Notes: generated by a model from the letters alone, not told the origin. 64,000 bases of DNA from Adiantum capillus-veneris (GCA_014529385.2 CM043954.1:9738830-9802829), one strand, 5' to 3'; positions 1-12,266 are shown, numbered from the stretch's first letter. Program-made: numbers and translations.

Positions 1-1380
1 CATATTCCTGTATTCCCATGGATAGACTTGGGTAATCCAAAGATGAAATCCATGGATATACTCTCCCATGGTGAATTTGGAATAGGCAATGGCTGGAGTA
101 ATCCTGGTTGCTTCCCTCTATCATACTTGGTCTTTTGGCATACTACACATTTTGAAACATACTCTTGTATGTCCACTTTCATGGTAGGCCAATAGAAATA
201 CGTCTCCACTCCTCGGAGAGTAGGTTGAATACCTCTATGCCCTGCATATGGAGGAGCATGGGATTCATACATAACCTTCTCACGAAGGGAATGGGTAACA
301 CATAGCCTATTGCCGTGGAGAAGATAACCATTCTGCAAGGTGAATGGTTCCTCTTTCTTCCCCAAAGCAAGGGCTGAAATTATGTCTCTAAAGTCAGGGT
401 CAGTAGCATACTCATCTATCATAGAGGATAGATCATTGTGAGTAGCTATAGACACCGCATTAACTTTTGGTTGTCGTGAAAGTGCATCGGTAACTTGATT
501 GTGCTTACCATCTATGTGAGAAATATGGAAATTAAATTGCGAAAGAAAATTTTCCCACCTCATTTGTTTGTCGGAAAGTTTGGTTTGCGTCATGAAATAC
601 TTGAGACTTTGGTGGTCGTTTCATAGGATAAATGGAGTCCCCAATAGGTAGTGCTTCCATGTATCTAGGGCATGTAGAACAGCTAAAAGCTCTTTCTCAT
701 AAATTCCCAAGACTCGTTCATCACTATTGAGCCTTCGGCTCTCATATGCTATGGCATGCCCTTCTTGAAGCAAAACCGCTCCAAGGCAATCACCACACGC
801 ATCACATTGGACCTCAAATGGCTTTGAGATATCCGGAAGCACGAGGACTGGTTGGGAAGTAAGCTTCTCTTTGAGTTTTTCAAAAGCATTTTTCTCCTTA
901 GCAGTCCATACAAACTTAACGTTCTTCTTTGTTAAGTCGTGAAGTGGTCCTGTTACTTGAGAGAATTTTGCTATGAAGCGTCTATAGTATGCACACATAC
1001 CAATAAAGCTTCTTAGCTCATGTAGATTCCTTGGGTTAGGCCATGATTTTATTACCTCTAACTTTGATGGATCCATACGAATACCATCGTGAGAGATAAT
1101 ATGACCTAGATATTGAATCTCTTGAAGGAAGAATTCACTTTTCTTTTGGTTGAGAAAAAGTTTGTTTTCCCTCAAGGCTTGAAAAATCACTTGGAGATGT
1201 TGATTATGTTCCTCCAAAGATTTGGAGTAGATGATGATATCATCAAAGAACACTCCAATGAATTTACGATATGGTCTAAAAATTTTCTCCATGAGACGAT
1301 TGAAAGTAGCTGGTGCATTAGTCAAGCCAAAAGGCATGACTAGATATTCATAAAGACCAAATGTTGTGCAAAACTTAACG
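1..1380 (-). pseudogene. Ty3/gypsy reverse transcriptase, RNase H and integrase (partial)
   Basis: Continues the polyprotein in the shifted frame. MPFGLTNAPATF is RT motif 4 and FFDDIIIYS is the catalytic block, with FFDD in place of the usual Y-x-D-D. RNase H follows, with FEVQCDACGDCLGAVL (normally D-A-S) and YEKELLAVLHAL. A TGA at 621-623 stops the frame in the segment that normally continues into NDHQSLKYF; the same frame is open again below 620. It then encodes the RNase H tail (DALSRQ), the HHCC integrase zinc-binding region (HAPPYAGHRG ... KCVVCQ) and the opening of the integrase core (SMDFIFGLP) at the window edge. The TGA could come from CGA by one C-to-T change. Confidence 0.9.
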
Positions 1381-3757
1381 CGGTCTTTAGGATATCTTCA
1401 TCCACTATCCTTATTTGATGATAGCCACCCTTAAGGTCAATCCTACTGAAGTAGGTAGAGCCTTGTAGCTTCTCAAATAGATCTTCTACCCGAGGCACAG
1501 GAAATCTATTTTTGATAGTGATATGGTTTAGTGCTCGATAGTCCACACACATACGGTATGTACCATCTTTCTTTTGCACTAAAAGGACTGGAGAACAAAA
1601 GGGAGAGGAACTAGGCCTCACCATCCATTTGTCTACCAATTCCTGTACTTGCCTCATAATCTCCTCTTGTTGAGCTTGTGAGACTCGATAAGGAGGTTTG
1701 TTAGGCGGTGAGCTTCCTGGAAGGAGCTCAATACGATGGTCATCATCCCCTCGTTTTGGAGTTAGGTCCATAGGGATATCATCGATGAACACATCTTGGA
1801 ATCCTTTTAGAAAAGTAGACAAGTCTAACTCTTCTTGATTCCTATCATTTTCATTTGATGAAACATTATTAGCTTTTAGAGACTCTTTGACATAAATCAT
1901 GTACGTAGAAACTGAGCTCTTCATTGATTTATCAAAAGAAAGAGGATTTACAAGTGGAATAGTGCGACCACGCTCACTAGCATCTATATACATGTTCTTT
2001 CCCCTGTAGGTGAAGTAAATTCTCCTTTCAGGGAACTTCATGTTGGCAGCCATGTGATCAAACCATGGTGCCCCTAGGATAACTTCCTGATGTTGGAGAG
2101 GAGAGATGAAGAAATCTTCTTTGTCCACATAGCTTTGGACATGAAGCCTCAACTTTCCAATCAAGGGAGTAACGGAGGCTTGTTGTCCCTTGAAAGCTGC
2201 ATCAGTTGTTACTATATCTCCCATCTCAAAATCTTGAATGCCCAACTTGGTGGCCAACTCTATTGATATGAAGTTGAGAGTAGAGCCAGGGTCAAACAAG
2301 ATGAAGGCATCATGCTCTCTTACCTTTCCCCAAGCATAGGAGAGTGATGATCCTTTGTAATGAGCATCCTCTTTTGGAGCTTCGATGGTGGAAGCCCTAG
2401 GAGTCTCATTGCGAGTATTCTTCTTGGGGCAAGAACGATAGCCATGTCCTTGCTCCCCACACTTGAAACATTTATGGTCCTTGCGAAAAGCTTCAAGCTC
2501 TTCAGGAGAGAGTTTGTTTTTACCTTTGTAAACCCCCTTCTCCTTGGACCGATTGTTGTTGTTGTTGTTGGAAGTGCCTTGGGAATTATTTTGAGCATTG
2601 GATTTCCCTTTTGCATCATTTTTATCTTTGTTTTCCATGGGCTTGACATTACGTCTAGCCCCTTGATGGAAATTGATGTGTGAAGCAACCATGGTGTGGT
2701 GGATTACTTCGGTAATAGTACCGGGCCGTTGAGAGTTGATATATTCGGCCATCTCTTCAGGTAATGCCGCACAGAATTGTTGTCTTTGCTCGAAAAAGTC
2801 TATCTTTTGAAAGACAGTATCTTTGAGATGTAAATCCCAAAACTTGTCTACATACTTGTTGATAGACTCATGAGAGAGAAGCTTCAAGCCGCGCCATTCG
2901 GTAAGAACTTTATCTTTAGTATCACTTGGAAGAAATTGCTTCATAATGGAAACTCGTAGAGTTTTCCATGTCTTTGGGGCTTCTCCATTGCCACGAAGGC
3001 TAGCCCACCACTGACGAGCTGATTTTTGGAAGTGCATAGCTACATGGCATAGCTTGGAGGACTCTGCTAATCCCTCGTCCCCAAAGGCCGCATCAAATTG
3101 TTGGATGAAGGCCAACACTTTGTCAGTAGCACCAAAGGTGCCATCGTAGGTGAGAAAAGAGATACTCTTTCCTCCCTCCTTGAACTTCTTTAGCTTTTGT
3201 GACCTTCGCCATGCAGGAAATGATTTGCTATGTCCTCCCCTCTTGTATTCTCTAGGAGAATAGCCATAAATTTCATCGGAAGAGGAGGAAGGTGAAGAAG
3301 AAGGAGAAGAGGGTGACCTCTTCCTAGCCCTTTTCTTCCTTTGTTTCCTCTCTTGCCTTTCAGAGTGATGAGGAGAAGGACTATAGGTTTCTCTTTTCCT
3401 CTTGGGAGGAGTAGGCGATCGTCTAGACCGCCGTCTTCGTGGAGCCACATCTTCAGAAGAACTTAGACTGTCATTGCTTTCTTTCTCTTTGGATTCCTCC
3501 TCTCGAATGGGAGAGAGTCTTCTTTTGGGGGTCTCTTCAAGAGGCCTCCTAAGCTCTCTCTACTCTGGGAGAGAAAGGGAAATTCCATAAGCACGAAGTT
3601 GTTGAGTAACTTTGGCTTGCAAAACAGGGTTGCCCATAGCTTGTTGCAACCTAGTGACGAGATAATTCACAAACATGGGAGCATTATCATTAGCACTTTC
3701 ATGTGCAAAATAAAAGCTATCAATGTTCATTCTACTCTCTTGATTATTGTCAGCCAT
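1340..3757 (-). pseudogene. Ty3/gypsy gag-protease and N-terminal reverse transcriptase
   Basis: The likely start is the ATG at 3755-3757 (MADNNQ...). An in-frame TAG at 3558-3560 separates a short N-terminal part from the long open stretch 1340-3559. That stretch shows an Arg/Ser-rich region, a Retrotrans_gag domain (QWWASLRG region), a CCHC zinc knuckle ([14 protein letters not shown]), a retropepsin-like active site with FDPGST in place of the usual D-S/T-G, and then the N-terminal RT block ([28 protein letters not shown]). The frame is lost just after the RT fingers: the expected next residues before MPFGLTNAP appear in another frame, so a single base has been lost near 1377-1381. The gag precursor would form the particle and the protease would process it. 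Confidence 0.9.
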
Positions 3758-3770
3758 GTTAACAAAATTT

Positions 3771-4158
3771 ATGTTTATACGTAGTGTATGCTTTGGCAAT
3801 ACAAAACCTTAGTTTCCACTCCTCTTAGTCTTTGAAAATCGGCTCTTAAGTATCTACACCCACGGCTCAAAGTGGTTAATTATAGAGAGTTGAGGAGTAG
3901 TTCTAACATAGCGGAATTGCCAAGGGCTAGCTCCTTTCGGACTTCTTATGGCTCAATAATGGTAAAGCCGTAGGCAAGTCTAAAAAGACTCCATTATTAA
4001 GTCCAAAGCTCCCGAGGTGTGCACCATCCCCCACATAGTGGGCTTAACAAAACCGATATTAGATCCCAGTTCCACTTACTCTATTATAATTAACAACATC
4101 AACCATTTATAGGCTACTTAAGGACCTCTCTTCTTAAGCAAGAAAAGAGAAACCAAAT
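3771..4158 (-). other. Retrotransposon leader between primer site and gag
   Basis: Non-coding stretch between PBS and gag start, as expected for a packaging/leader region. No open reading frame of note was seen. Confidence 0.5.
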
Positions 4159-4170
4159 GCTCTGATACCA
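4159..4170 (-). promoter_or_regulatory. Primer-binding site (initiator tRNA-Met)
   Basis: On the minus strand this reads TGGTATCAGAGC, complementary to the 3' end of plant initiator tRNA-Met. It sits one base inside the LTR end at 4172, the standard place for minus-strand DNA priming. Confidence 0.9.
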
Positions 4171-4171
4171 A

Positions 4172-4984
4172 TGTAATGGAATTTGCCTATTCAATTTGAG
4201 AGTAGGGGAATTTAATGAGAGTACTTTCAAGAAATGATTTTGTGAGCATAGCGGGTAGACATAATTGAAGATAGCAACATAATTATCGCAATTAGTTAAC
4301 TTGGCATGGACAATACTTTTGCAAGAGAGAGAATTTAGAGAACATGACAACAGTTGAGGACCGGATTTATGTGGAGCCGGTCCCCCCTCCAATAGGCATT
4401 TGTATTATGATTTCTCCCATAAAAAGAGACTTGTTACAATACATTCTTTGTGTTCCTTGTGACCTAGGTGAAGCAATGAAGATGGAAAGATTCATGCATC
4501 ACAAACATAACATAAACTTGAAGAAAGCTTTAACTATCCCAAGCCTCAGTCCCAAGACCTCAAACACCTTCGAAGGTGGAGAGAGCTAGCAGCGAATGAG
4601 GGTAGGGAAGAGGAAGAAGAAACATTTCGTAGGAGAAAGAATGAGTTCCTCACTTATCATACTCTTGTTGCTAGCATACATAATAGCATAGTAATGAAGA
4701 AGAAGGAGATGGCAAGCTTAAGCATTGAAGCATGGCTCTTGGTTGGATTTGCACTCCATAGCCAAGAGTGTTGTTGTAGGCTCTCAACCTCTACTTGCTT
4801 GGAGAAGGAGAGGGAGCTCTTGCACTTTGCATAGTACACAATGAGAGTGCTTGTGAGTGTGTGTGGGTGAGTATACCCCCTAAGCACCCCCCTAGCTTTC
4901 TTGGGTCGACCCCTCCTTGTAGCTCATGCTTGAAGCTCATTGGACCCCTCCAGGCCTAGCCAATCACAAGCAGGAGCCATTACA
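4172..4984 (-). repeat. 5' LTR of the Ty3/gypsy element
   Basis: The segment begins TGTAATGG and ends CCATTACA on the plus strand, a perfect 8-bp terminal inverted repeat with the TG...CA ends typical of LTRs. The inner end lies one base from the primer-binding site. Length is 813 bp. The second LTR is outside the window, so the outer boundary rests on the terminal inverted repeat alone. Confidence 0.8.
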
Positions 4985-5279
4985 AGCAACATGGGTAGCC
5001 TTGGGACAAGTGTCCCCCTTTCCCCTTTGAGAGAGAGGACTTGATAAATGCAAAATCAATTAGATAATTCAATTAATTTATCATTGGACCCCTTTGAAGC
5101 CTAGCCAATAGGCTTCAAGCAACACATGAAGGTAACATGGCTAGGGACCTAACATGTGTCCTTGCTGCCTCTTCAAGCTGGGGCTTCCCTTGTGAGTGTG
5201 AGTGTGTGTTCTCTCTCTCTAATCCCTAGGAAAAGGGCTCGCCCCCCCTCTTGTAGGAATGCTTTTGACTTTAGGAGCT

Positions 5280-5500
5280 CAAGCACCTTAGTCATCAAGC
5301 ATGACAAAGCACTTGAAGTAGGGGGTGTTCCCACAAGCATCTCAGGCAAGCTTCTCAAGGCACCTCAAGCACCTTAATGATGCACCAATTCAAGCACCTC
5401 AAGCATGGAGCCAGTGAAGCACCTCAAGCATCTTAATGAAGCACCTCAAGCATGACAAGCACCTCAATCAGGACAAGCACCTTGAGCTTGGGCCGGGTTC
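5280..5500. repeat. Degenerate short tandem repeats (AAGCACCTCAAGCA-like)
   Basis: About ten imperfect copies of a 12-15 bp motif of the type AAGCACCTCAAGCAT, with variants CACCTTAGTC and CATCTTAATG, occupy this stretch. Open frames across it are by-products of the repeat. The surrounding 4990-6330 shows no supported gene. Confidence 0.6.
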
Positions 5501-6338
5501 CCACCTCAAGCTCAGCCCTAGCTTACCTAAGGTCAAAGGACTTTTACACACATTATTGGAGTTCTTCAATGAAGCTAACCCTAAGGTCTTATGCTCCATT
5601 GGTTAGCCTTGCTCTTGATAGACCATCTCCCATTTGGGCCCCTTTACTATTGGCCCCGTGTCGAGATAGATCTAAAGGCACATATCTATATCTTAACACT
5701 TGTTCCCATTTATTCTCCCACATTAAGTGATCAATTTAATATGAGAAAATCATTTGGGTTGGTTAGATATTAGATTTTATGACAATATTATGAAAATGCA
5801 CTCACTAGCTCCTGAACACATGTACAACAATGTCTTGAGGTCAAAATTTTGAAAAATGCAGATTTGGTTTGAGTTTTTTGTTTTGTTCGTTCTAAACCAA
5901 TTTTGTGTTTTGCCCCTACCTTAAGGTTTCCAATGCAAAAATAATCTATCAAATCACCTTTCAAATGACCATTTTAGGGCTCTTTTACCACAATCAACAC
6001 GATTCTGTCTTTTGTGTTTTCAAGCACATTTTCATTTCAAATTTGCTCTACATCAACATCATACGTGTATCTACCCTAGTCCATCAACAAGGTTATATCG
6101 ACGGTTGTATCAATTATGTTTTAGAACCTCAAATTGGAGCTCCTCAAACCTCCCATGTACACATTTGAGACTTGTGACCTACATATAAAGGTCAATCCAT
6201 TGTAATTTTTGTCATCATCTTGGATAACAAAAAAATTGACTATTGTGCAATGTGTGTTGTGATTGCCTCAAGATATAATCACTCCCACCACATTGCATAT
6301 TGTTAGCCCATTTGAATTCCAATTGCACCAACATTGTA

Positions 6339-6430
6339 GCAATAATGATCTCTTCGTGTAGACATAAGCATTGAAAGACATAAGCAATGATGATCTCTTC
6401 GTGTAGACATAAGCATTGAAAGATAGCAAT
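6339..6430. repeat. 45-bp tandem duplication
   Basis: Two copies, with GATCTCTTCGTGTAGACATA at about 6347 and again at about 6392. The 45-bp period keeps frame, so a minus-strand open frame shows a repeated 15-residue block, but nothing else supports a gene. Confidence 0.75.
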
Positions 6431-7619
6431 GATGATTTGGGGGAGTGTTCTATGCGTTTCTGGGTAAGTTTCCTCAAGATTTAGATTAATAAATGGCAAA
6501 CAATTGATAGAATAGGTGTATATACTCTTAAGGAATTCATAGAGCCCATTCAATGGCGTTAAGATGATGACACCAAAATTAGCTATCTTTAGCAAGAGGC
6601 AGTTACACTTGTGCTTGAGCTTTATGCTTAGTTGGATGAATCTAAAACTCTCAGTAGATTTTGGCACTTAAAAATGCACTTAAAGAATAATCTACTTTTG
6701 CCAAGTTTGTAAAGAGTCTTAAATTCCCAGCTACTTTGAGGTGCTTTACATTGAGCTTGCGTATGGCAAAGAGAAAAGAAAATTGAAATGAATTGCAAAA
6801 TGAAATAGAAATCACTTCCATTGCACTTGATATTCACGCTTACTCATAGCAAAGAAGTTGAGTCCTGTAGGCCAAAAACACGTTTAGGCTTTTCTTCTCG
6901 TTGGGATATAATATTGTCGACTAGTTAGTGAGTTAAATACTTGTTTTACCCATTAGTTATGATGACGGAGCTATGTTTTGGATTGTCATCAAATTGTGCA
7001 ATTTCTGATGCCCTGTGCTTGCATTGTAAAAAGGCTGAGAGCTTTGTGTGGATTTTTGTGAACACGTCTTGCGATTGTCATTCTGCTGTTCATGGTGTCT
7101 TGTGCTTGAAACAAATACTTGAACTATACCATCTTTCATCCTATCAATCCAGATACATTTTTTTTCAACCCACCACCATCTATGGTTCGACAATAGATCA
7201 CATTTGGGCAACACATTGTCTAAAACCACTAACATTTGGAACTAGCTATACATGTTGGTCAGATCACTCAACTACCTATATAGTTCTATAGTTCAATTGA
7301 ATTAAAAACTCATCACTCAACTACCTATATAGTTTTATAGTTTAATCCCTAAAAACTCCTTCTGCTCCAACATTTAAGATTGTAAAATTCAACCATCTAA
7401 ATTACTATGTGTAGGCCATTGTGAGTTCTCATGTTGTTCTTAAATGTGGCCATTAATGCTTTGAAATGGTGACTGCTCCTTTTTATGCAGGCGACTCTTA
7501 ACTTTTTTGAAACTACAATTAGTTTTTGGGGGTTTTTTGGGGAGGGTGATTTACTTTCGTGCATGTATAGCCAAGACTAGTTTCATGAAAATCCCACCAC
7601 TCAAAGAGTTTTCACATGG
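6431..7619. other. No supported gene
   Basis: Several short open frames in both directions, none with a recognisable domain or codon pattern. The pentamer run ACTCAACTACCTATATAGTT occurs twice at about 7266-7285 and 7317-7336, a small local duplication. Confidence 0.5.
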
Positions 7620-8363
7620 GGTTTGATGTATACCCCCAGTTTACCCACCACAAATATAGGAGGGTTCAACTAGCTTTGACAATCTTCCTAGTTCAACTAG
7701 TATCCCACCAAGATGATTGTAATATCCTAAATACAACTCTCTAAGCTCCATCAAGTGTCCAAGATTTGCTTGTATGCGGCTTGTTAGTGCATTATGCAAG
7801 AGAGCCAGGTATTTCAATCCCTACATGCTCCCATATTGAGGGGCTATCCGATTCAAAAGAAGTTGCCACCCATATGCAGGTGCCTTATTGAGGTGAGCAA
7901 GATGAGCTCCAAACCACTGAAATTATTGTTGAAGGCATCTAAAATTTGAAGAGACTTAAGATGGACGAAGCCAGGTGAAAAGTTCCAGTGAAGTTGTTGT
8001 TAGAGATGTTGAGGTGGGTTAGGCAAGAGAGCGCTACAATTTTGGTCAGAAGTGGACTTGACAAGTGATTTTTTGCAACCGAGAGGTTGGCAATAGCCCA
8101 AGAATAGGTGACAGAGTGCTTGACAACCCCCTAGAAGAAATGTTAAGGCTTACTATTATGCTATAATTTCCGTCACATTCCATGCCAACCCATTTGCAAT
8201 GTGCATCAATGGAGGCTGCCAAACCGCCCATGTCAACCACCCATGAATCCAAGTGTCCAGAAAAATCAATATTAGAAGATTTCAATGATAAGAGAGCTTC
8301 ACCTTCACTATGAGTAGAGGCAATTTGAACGAAAAATGAGAGGATGCATATGAAGAAAGGCAA
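7620..8363 (-). pseudogene. CLV1/BAM-type LRR receptor-like kinase fragment (ectodomain)
   Basis: The best frame starts with a hydrophobic signal-like segment and an LRR N-terminal cap (EGEALLSLKSS ... LDSWV ... CKWVGMECDG). Frame breaks follow near 8095 and further left, but consecutive frames still give LRR text: LTHLNISNNNFTGTF, LQILDAFNNNFSG, LRHLHMGGNFF, LRELYLGYYNHLGG. The LRELY-GYYN block is characteristic of the CLAVATA1/BAM subfamily, where it precedes the ELGNLS repeat. Only the first five or six repeats remain. Transmembrane and kinase parts are absent. The only ATG near the start (8365-8367) is out of frame with the signal segment. In intact relatives this ectodomain binds CLE peptides at the plasma membrane; this copy cannot. 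Confidence 0.8.
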
Positions 8364-9888
8364 CCATTAATGATGCTGCAATTCTCCCATGCCTAGAACC
8401 AGAGAAGGGAATCTCTAGTCTAGAAAACAAAGGCCAACAAGTTTATGTGAAAAGGTGAAAAGTGAAAACCCATTTGATCAAGAGGGTTGTATTGTAGATG
8501 AACCTCCATCCCAACCATAATTAATGAGACTTTAGAAGCATCGAAATCATCTTAGATTTTTCACATCTTCTAGGTGAACTCCCTCTAAGAGGCAAAAGTA
8601 GCAATGTCATCCTTTAGTCTAAGAAAAGAGAGAATTATGTTTGTTCTTCAGATGCTAATGGAGTCTTGTGCAACTTCTTAAAAGTAGGGGTAGAAATGAG
8701 AATAAAATTTGAGTGATGAAGTTCTAGAGTTCACAAGTGTCCCAAAGTAACGTATAGGTCACTACTTTGTCTAGAATCAACACCTATTGATGGTCGATTG
8801 CCCAAAGGATAGATAACGAAGAGATGAATAAAAAGACCATGCCTCCTAAGTCATAGCAATCTACCCTAATGTCAAGAAATCGATGGATGATGTTGACACA
8901 AAAAGAGGAGGAAAGAGATGCAAAAAGATTCCACATTTATGCAAATTTGTATTATCAAACTATGGATCTCATCTAGCTTAAAGTATTTTATATAATGACC
9001 GAACATAAAATGGGGGTCTTATGATAATACTAGAAAGTTACAAGAAAAGGGACTATTTTGGTGCCTTGGTATCTAAAATTAAGGAGTTATGCTCCTAATA
9101 TAATGTCCATAAATACGGATATTTTTCCTAGGTGATTATGTGTAGCTTATTATTTGTGTTACATAGATTGTTTTAAGTTTTCATAGATGCTTTTAATGTC
9201 TTGATTCTAAAGATACTTCTCTAGTAGAAATAAGTTTGACATGGTTCAATGAGATTTATATGTTCAGAATTTGTGGCATCATTCAAAGAAACTTAATTTG
9301 GTATTCAATTCCTACTAGTATTGGTATTGCAGAGTACATTCATTAGGAAAAATATGAACCCTCTAGGGATACTTTGAAATTAAGGTTATTATTAGAAGCC
9401 AGCCAATAGGAAGAGGGCTTTCAATGTTTAGGTTTCACACGTCTTAACACTGGGTGGTGCTATTTTGTTGATGGCTTTGGTGCACCATTTATAGTTGTGT
9501 AGCATGTGATTGAGTCTCGCAATAATGCAAGTAAGTTGTGCTATTAGTATGGAGAGTCATGAAAGATTTTTCTTATAATTTATTCTTTTTATAGTTGTCA
9601 TTACATTAGATCAATTCACAAGGAGATGACTATACCCGACACTCGAATATACTCCCCAAGGATTTGCCTAGCTAAAAGACCGGAGTTAGCACACTATTTA
9701 CTATATATAATTATTTCCACAGGGCTTTTTGATTTTTCCAGTGGGCCCGACGAGATTCTGCATATACTGGGTGGGCCCGTCGGGAAAATGAAAAAGCCCA
9801 GCGGTCCTCGCACAAAAAAATAGAAAACCCGGAGAGCTAACCCGCTCTATAGGTTTTTGCAGGTCAAAATCAAAGTCACGTTAACAAT
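8364..9888. other. No supported gene
   Basis: AT-rich sequence upstream of the LRR fragment; no convincing coding region, tRNA or repeat seen. GGGCCCGACGAG and GGGCCCGTCGGG at 9743-9783 form a small GC-rich repeat. Confidence 0.45.
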
Positions 9889-9958
9889 TACCGTAATCAC
9901 GTGATTTTTTTGTGTAAATACTAGAGTTATTGACGTAATCACCCGAGTGTGATTACGT
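9889..9958. repeat. Cluster of GTAATCAC palindromes
   Basis: GTAATCACGTGATT at 9893-9906 contains a 12-bp perfect palindrome. 9933-9942 and 9949-9958 form a perfect 10-bp stem (ACGTAATCAC/GTGATTACGT) with a 6-nt loop. Together they give four copies of one octamer within 70 bp next to the end of a gag-like remnant. Confidence 0.7.
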
Positions 9959-11105
9959 TAATGAAATCTCTGATATTGCCACATCTGTCACATAGACAAT
10001 TTGGTTTTGTGGGCAATACTTGAAGTTGACCTTGAAATGGCCTCTGATCTACCATGTATCTTTCTCTTTGAAGCTCATGAGTCACATATGCATTGCTAGA
10101 AGTTTTGGGTCTCTCACTCAAGCACATGTGTTCTATTATAGGGTGATATCTAGGTGGTTGAGGCATAACATGCTCAAAACATTGCAGTGGAGTCCTAGGC
10201 CTGTAGAGTAAGGGCATTGTTTTTTTGGATGGTCTCCTCCACATGTCACCCATCTTCTTAGACTGAGGAACTCTGTAGGTTGTAACCATGTTAGCTTGGC
10301 TGATGCGTCGCATCACACTCTCTATAATTTGCTCCTCAACTTCTACTTTTCTTTGTCCTAGGCTCCTTCCTTGATCCTCAAGATCAACAATTTTTGTTGC
10401 CTCACCCTCCTCATTTACTATCTCCAAACCATTTTCATAGAACTCGCAATTGTCAACTAGGTCCACTACCGCTTTGGTCACCTCCTCTATGGTTTGTTTC
10501 CTTCTCACGTATAGGTCGTTCTAGAGATTCTCATTCCTAATCCCTTTGATGAAACATAGAATCTGATAGTCTAGTGTGGGTAAGATAGGACATCTAACAA
10601 CGCATTGCTTGAGGCAGGTTGCATGTCGCAACGTTTCTGTTTCACCCTCTTTGAATTCCTGAATCTTAGGAAGGGTGTTATGTTTTATGCCCCTTTTGGT
10701 GAATTCTTGAACAAGTTTATCCAACATTTGCTCAATTTTTGTGAACTCGCTCTCATTCAATAATTCAAACCATGTGTATTCAATGTACTCCAATGCGATT
10801 CCAAAACCCTCATACTACATGTGAAAATCCTCTACTCGTTTAGCTCGTAGCAATTGCTTGAAAGCTCAGACATGGGCGTATGGGTTTCCTATGCCATTGT
10901 ACTTTCTATTTACCCAGCTTATATGGTGTTACATTTTGGGACACGAAGTATGGAACCATACTCCTCTCTGGTTTCACTTCGTCTCTCTTTATTGCTCTAA
11001 GAGGGAATCCAAGTGGCGGTCCCCTCTTTGGAATTCTTGTAGGAATTTTTGTGTTTGGTGGAGATATCTAGGGTCCTTCATTGACCAAATATACACTCGT
11101 CTCTG
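9939..11105 (-). pseudogene. Retrotransposon gag-like remnant
   Basis: One minus-strand frame can be followed from about 10915 to 9939 through stops at 10866-10868 (TGA), 10815-10817 (TAG) and 10521-10523 (TAG). It reads KYNGIGNPYAHV, then LRAKRVEDFH, YTWFELLN, FTKRGIKHNTLPKI and RRKQTIEEVTKAVVDL, and ends near a CLCDRCG cysteine pair. The order (P-x-Y-x-G-x-x-x-P-x-x-H-V, W-x-L, QTIEEV) matches the Retrotrans_gag domain followed by a linker. A second frame upstream (to about 11105) reads coding-like (GPPLGFPLRAIKRDEVKPER), implying a frameshift near 10915. No protease or RT was found beside it. Confidence 0.6.
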
Positions 11106-11649
11106 ATTGGATCTTTGGATTTGTGCTTTCTACAGCTCTATATTCTTGTCCATACTTGTCAACAAATAAGGATGTCCATTGGTGGTCCACCCCATATGTA
11201 TAGACATATAACTTATAAGAGCTTGTAGTCCATCAACTCATCTGGATAAGGCTCTAATCATTGGTACAGGTTGACCTGATTTCCATTAATGTACCTATAT
11301 ACTTCACTCTCATGACTTTTTGTCCAAACTCTCTCAACGAAATTGGTCTTTATGTACTGTAGGTTTGGAAGATCTATTCTAGGCCGGTGCTTAATGTAGG
11401 CAACCCTAACTTAATGTGTTCAAGTGATTTGATCACGGAAAAGTCAAAACTATGTCCAAAATCCTGATTGTTTTCTCCTAGAACTGCCAAAAATCTAGTT
11501 TTGAACAAAAGTGGTTTTTTGAGGCCTCAAACAACATCAAAAGGTGAATGTGGATGCACTCCTAGGCTACATTTTGATAAAACAAACTTTTGGAATCGGA
11601 GCCCGTATGTGGAAGTTATGGCCAAAACAATGAAATGCAGTTCATAATT
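11106..11649. other. No supported gene
   Basis: Unassigned non-coding sequence between the gag remnant and the repeat field. Confidence 0.4.
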
Positions 11650-12075
11650 TTACTCTATCACGTTTTTTTCAAGTAGTTCAATTGAACCCAAATTTGGTGT
11701 GTGCACTCCTTAGGCAATGCTGATCCAAGTGGTATACTTGGTTTCAAAAAAATTCTCAAAATGAACTACCTCTATCTCCATCTCGATAGAGTGAGATCTG
11801 CCCCCTCCACATGTCCAAATACACTCAAACTTAGTGTACATGGTGCATTTGGACGTTCTGAACCCAAATATGCAGTCAGATTTGAATTTTTAACTTTTCC
11901 TCTATGATCTCTATCTCTATCGTGATAGAGTGAAGGCCTCTCATATATGATGTCAAAATTCCTTTTTGAAAAGATGTTAGGATCCTTGAGAAGTGTACTT
12001 TCCAATGGTATGGTCAAAAGTCAATTTAGGACTCTCTCTCAAATAGCTCTATCTCTATCGCGAAAGAGTCATCTC
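11650..12075. repeat. Degenerate about 138-bp repeats carrying TCTATCnCGATAGA palindromes
   Basis: Palindromic boxes of the form CTATCTCTATCGTGATAGAG recur with centres near 11661, 11783, 11921 and 12060, so spacing is about 122, 138 and 139 bp. The sequence between boxes is strongly diverged. A related box (CTCTATCTCATGG) appears near 12222 and 12545, linking this field to the foldback repeats that follow. Confidence 0.55.
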
Positions 12076-12266
12076 ATAGCCCAAATGAGGTCTAAATCAA
12101 CTTTTGCCTCCACACCCTGGTTCAATCACTCCTTTAGCGCTCAGCTACCAATTTTCATCGTGTTTGGATGTCTACTTTGGTCTCTGGATCAATTCTGGTG
12201 TTTCAGAGTCTGAAATACTAGACCTCTATCTCATGGATATGCATTAAAGAAAGCCTCTATTTGTCC

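Larger units (their letters stand above)
1..4984 (-). mobile_element. Ty3/gypsy LTR retrotransposon, truncated by the window edge
   Basis: Reading on the minus strand from 4984 leftwards, the order is 5' LTR, initiator-Met primer site, untranslated leader, gag, protease, reverse transcriptase, RNase H, integrase zinc-binding domain and the start of the integrase core, which is cut by position 1. This RT-RNaseH-integrase order is the Ty3/gypsy (Metaviridae) order. The 3' LTR, polypurine tract and left target duplication lie outside the window. Coding capacity is broken by an in-frame TAG (3558-3560), a one-base frameshift in RT (about 1377-1381) and an in-frame TGA in RNase H (621-623), so this copy is not autonomous. 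If the LTR boundary is right, the right-hand target duplication would be the five bases from 4985. Confidence 0.93.

Noticed and set aside
6215-6667. 150-codon minus-strand ORF
   Set aside because: No recognisable domain; its repeated block is the 45-bp tandem duplication.
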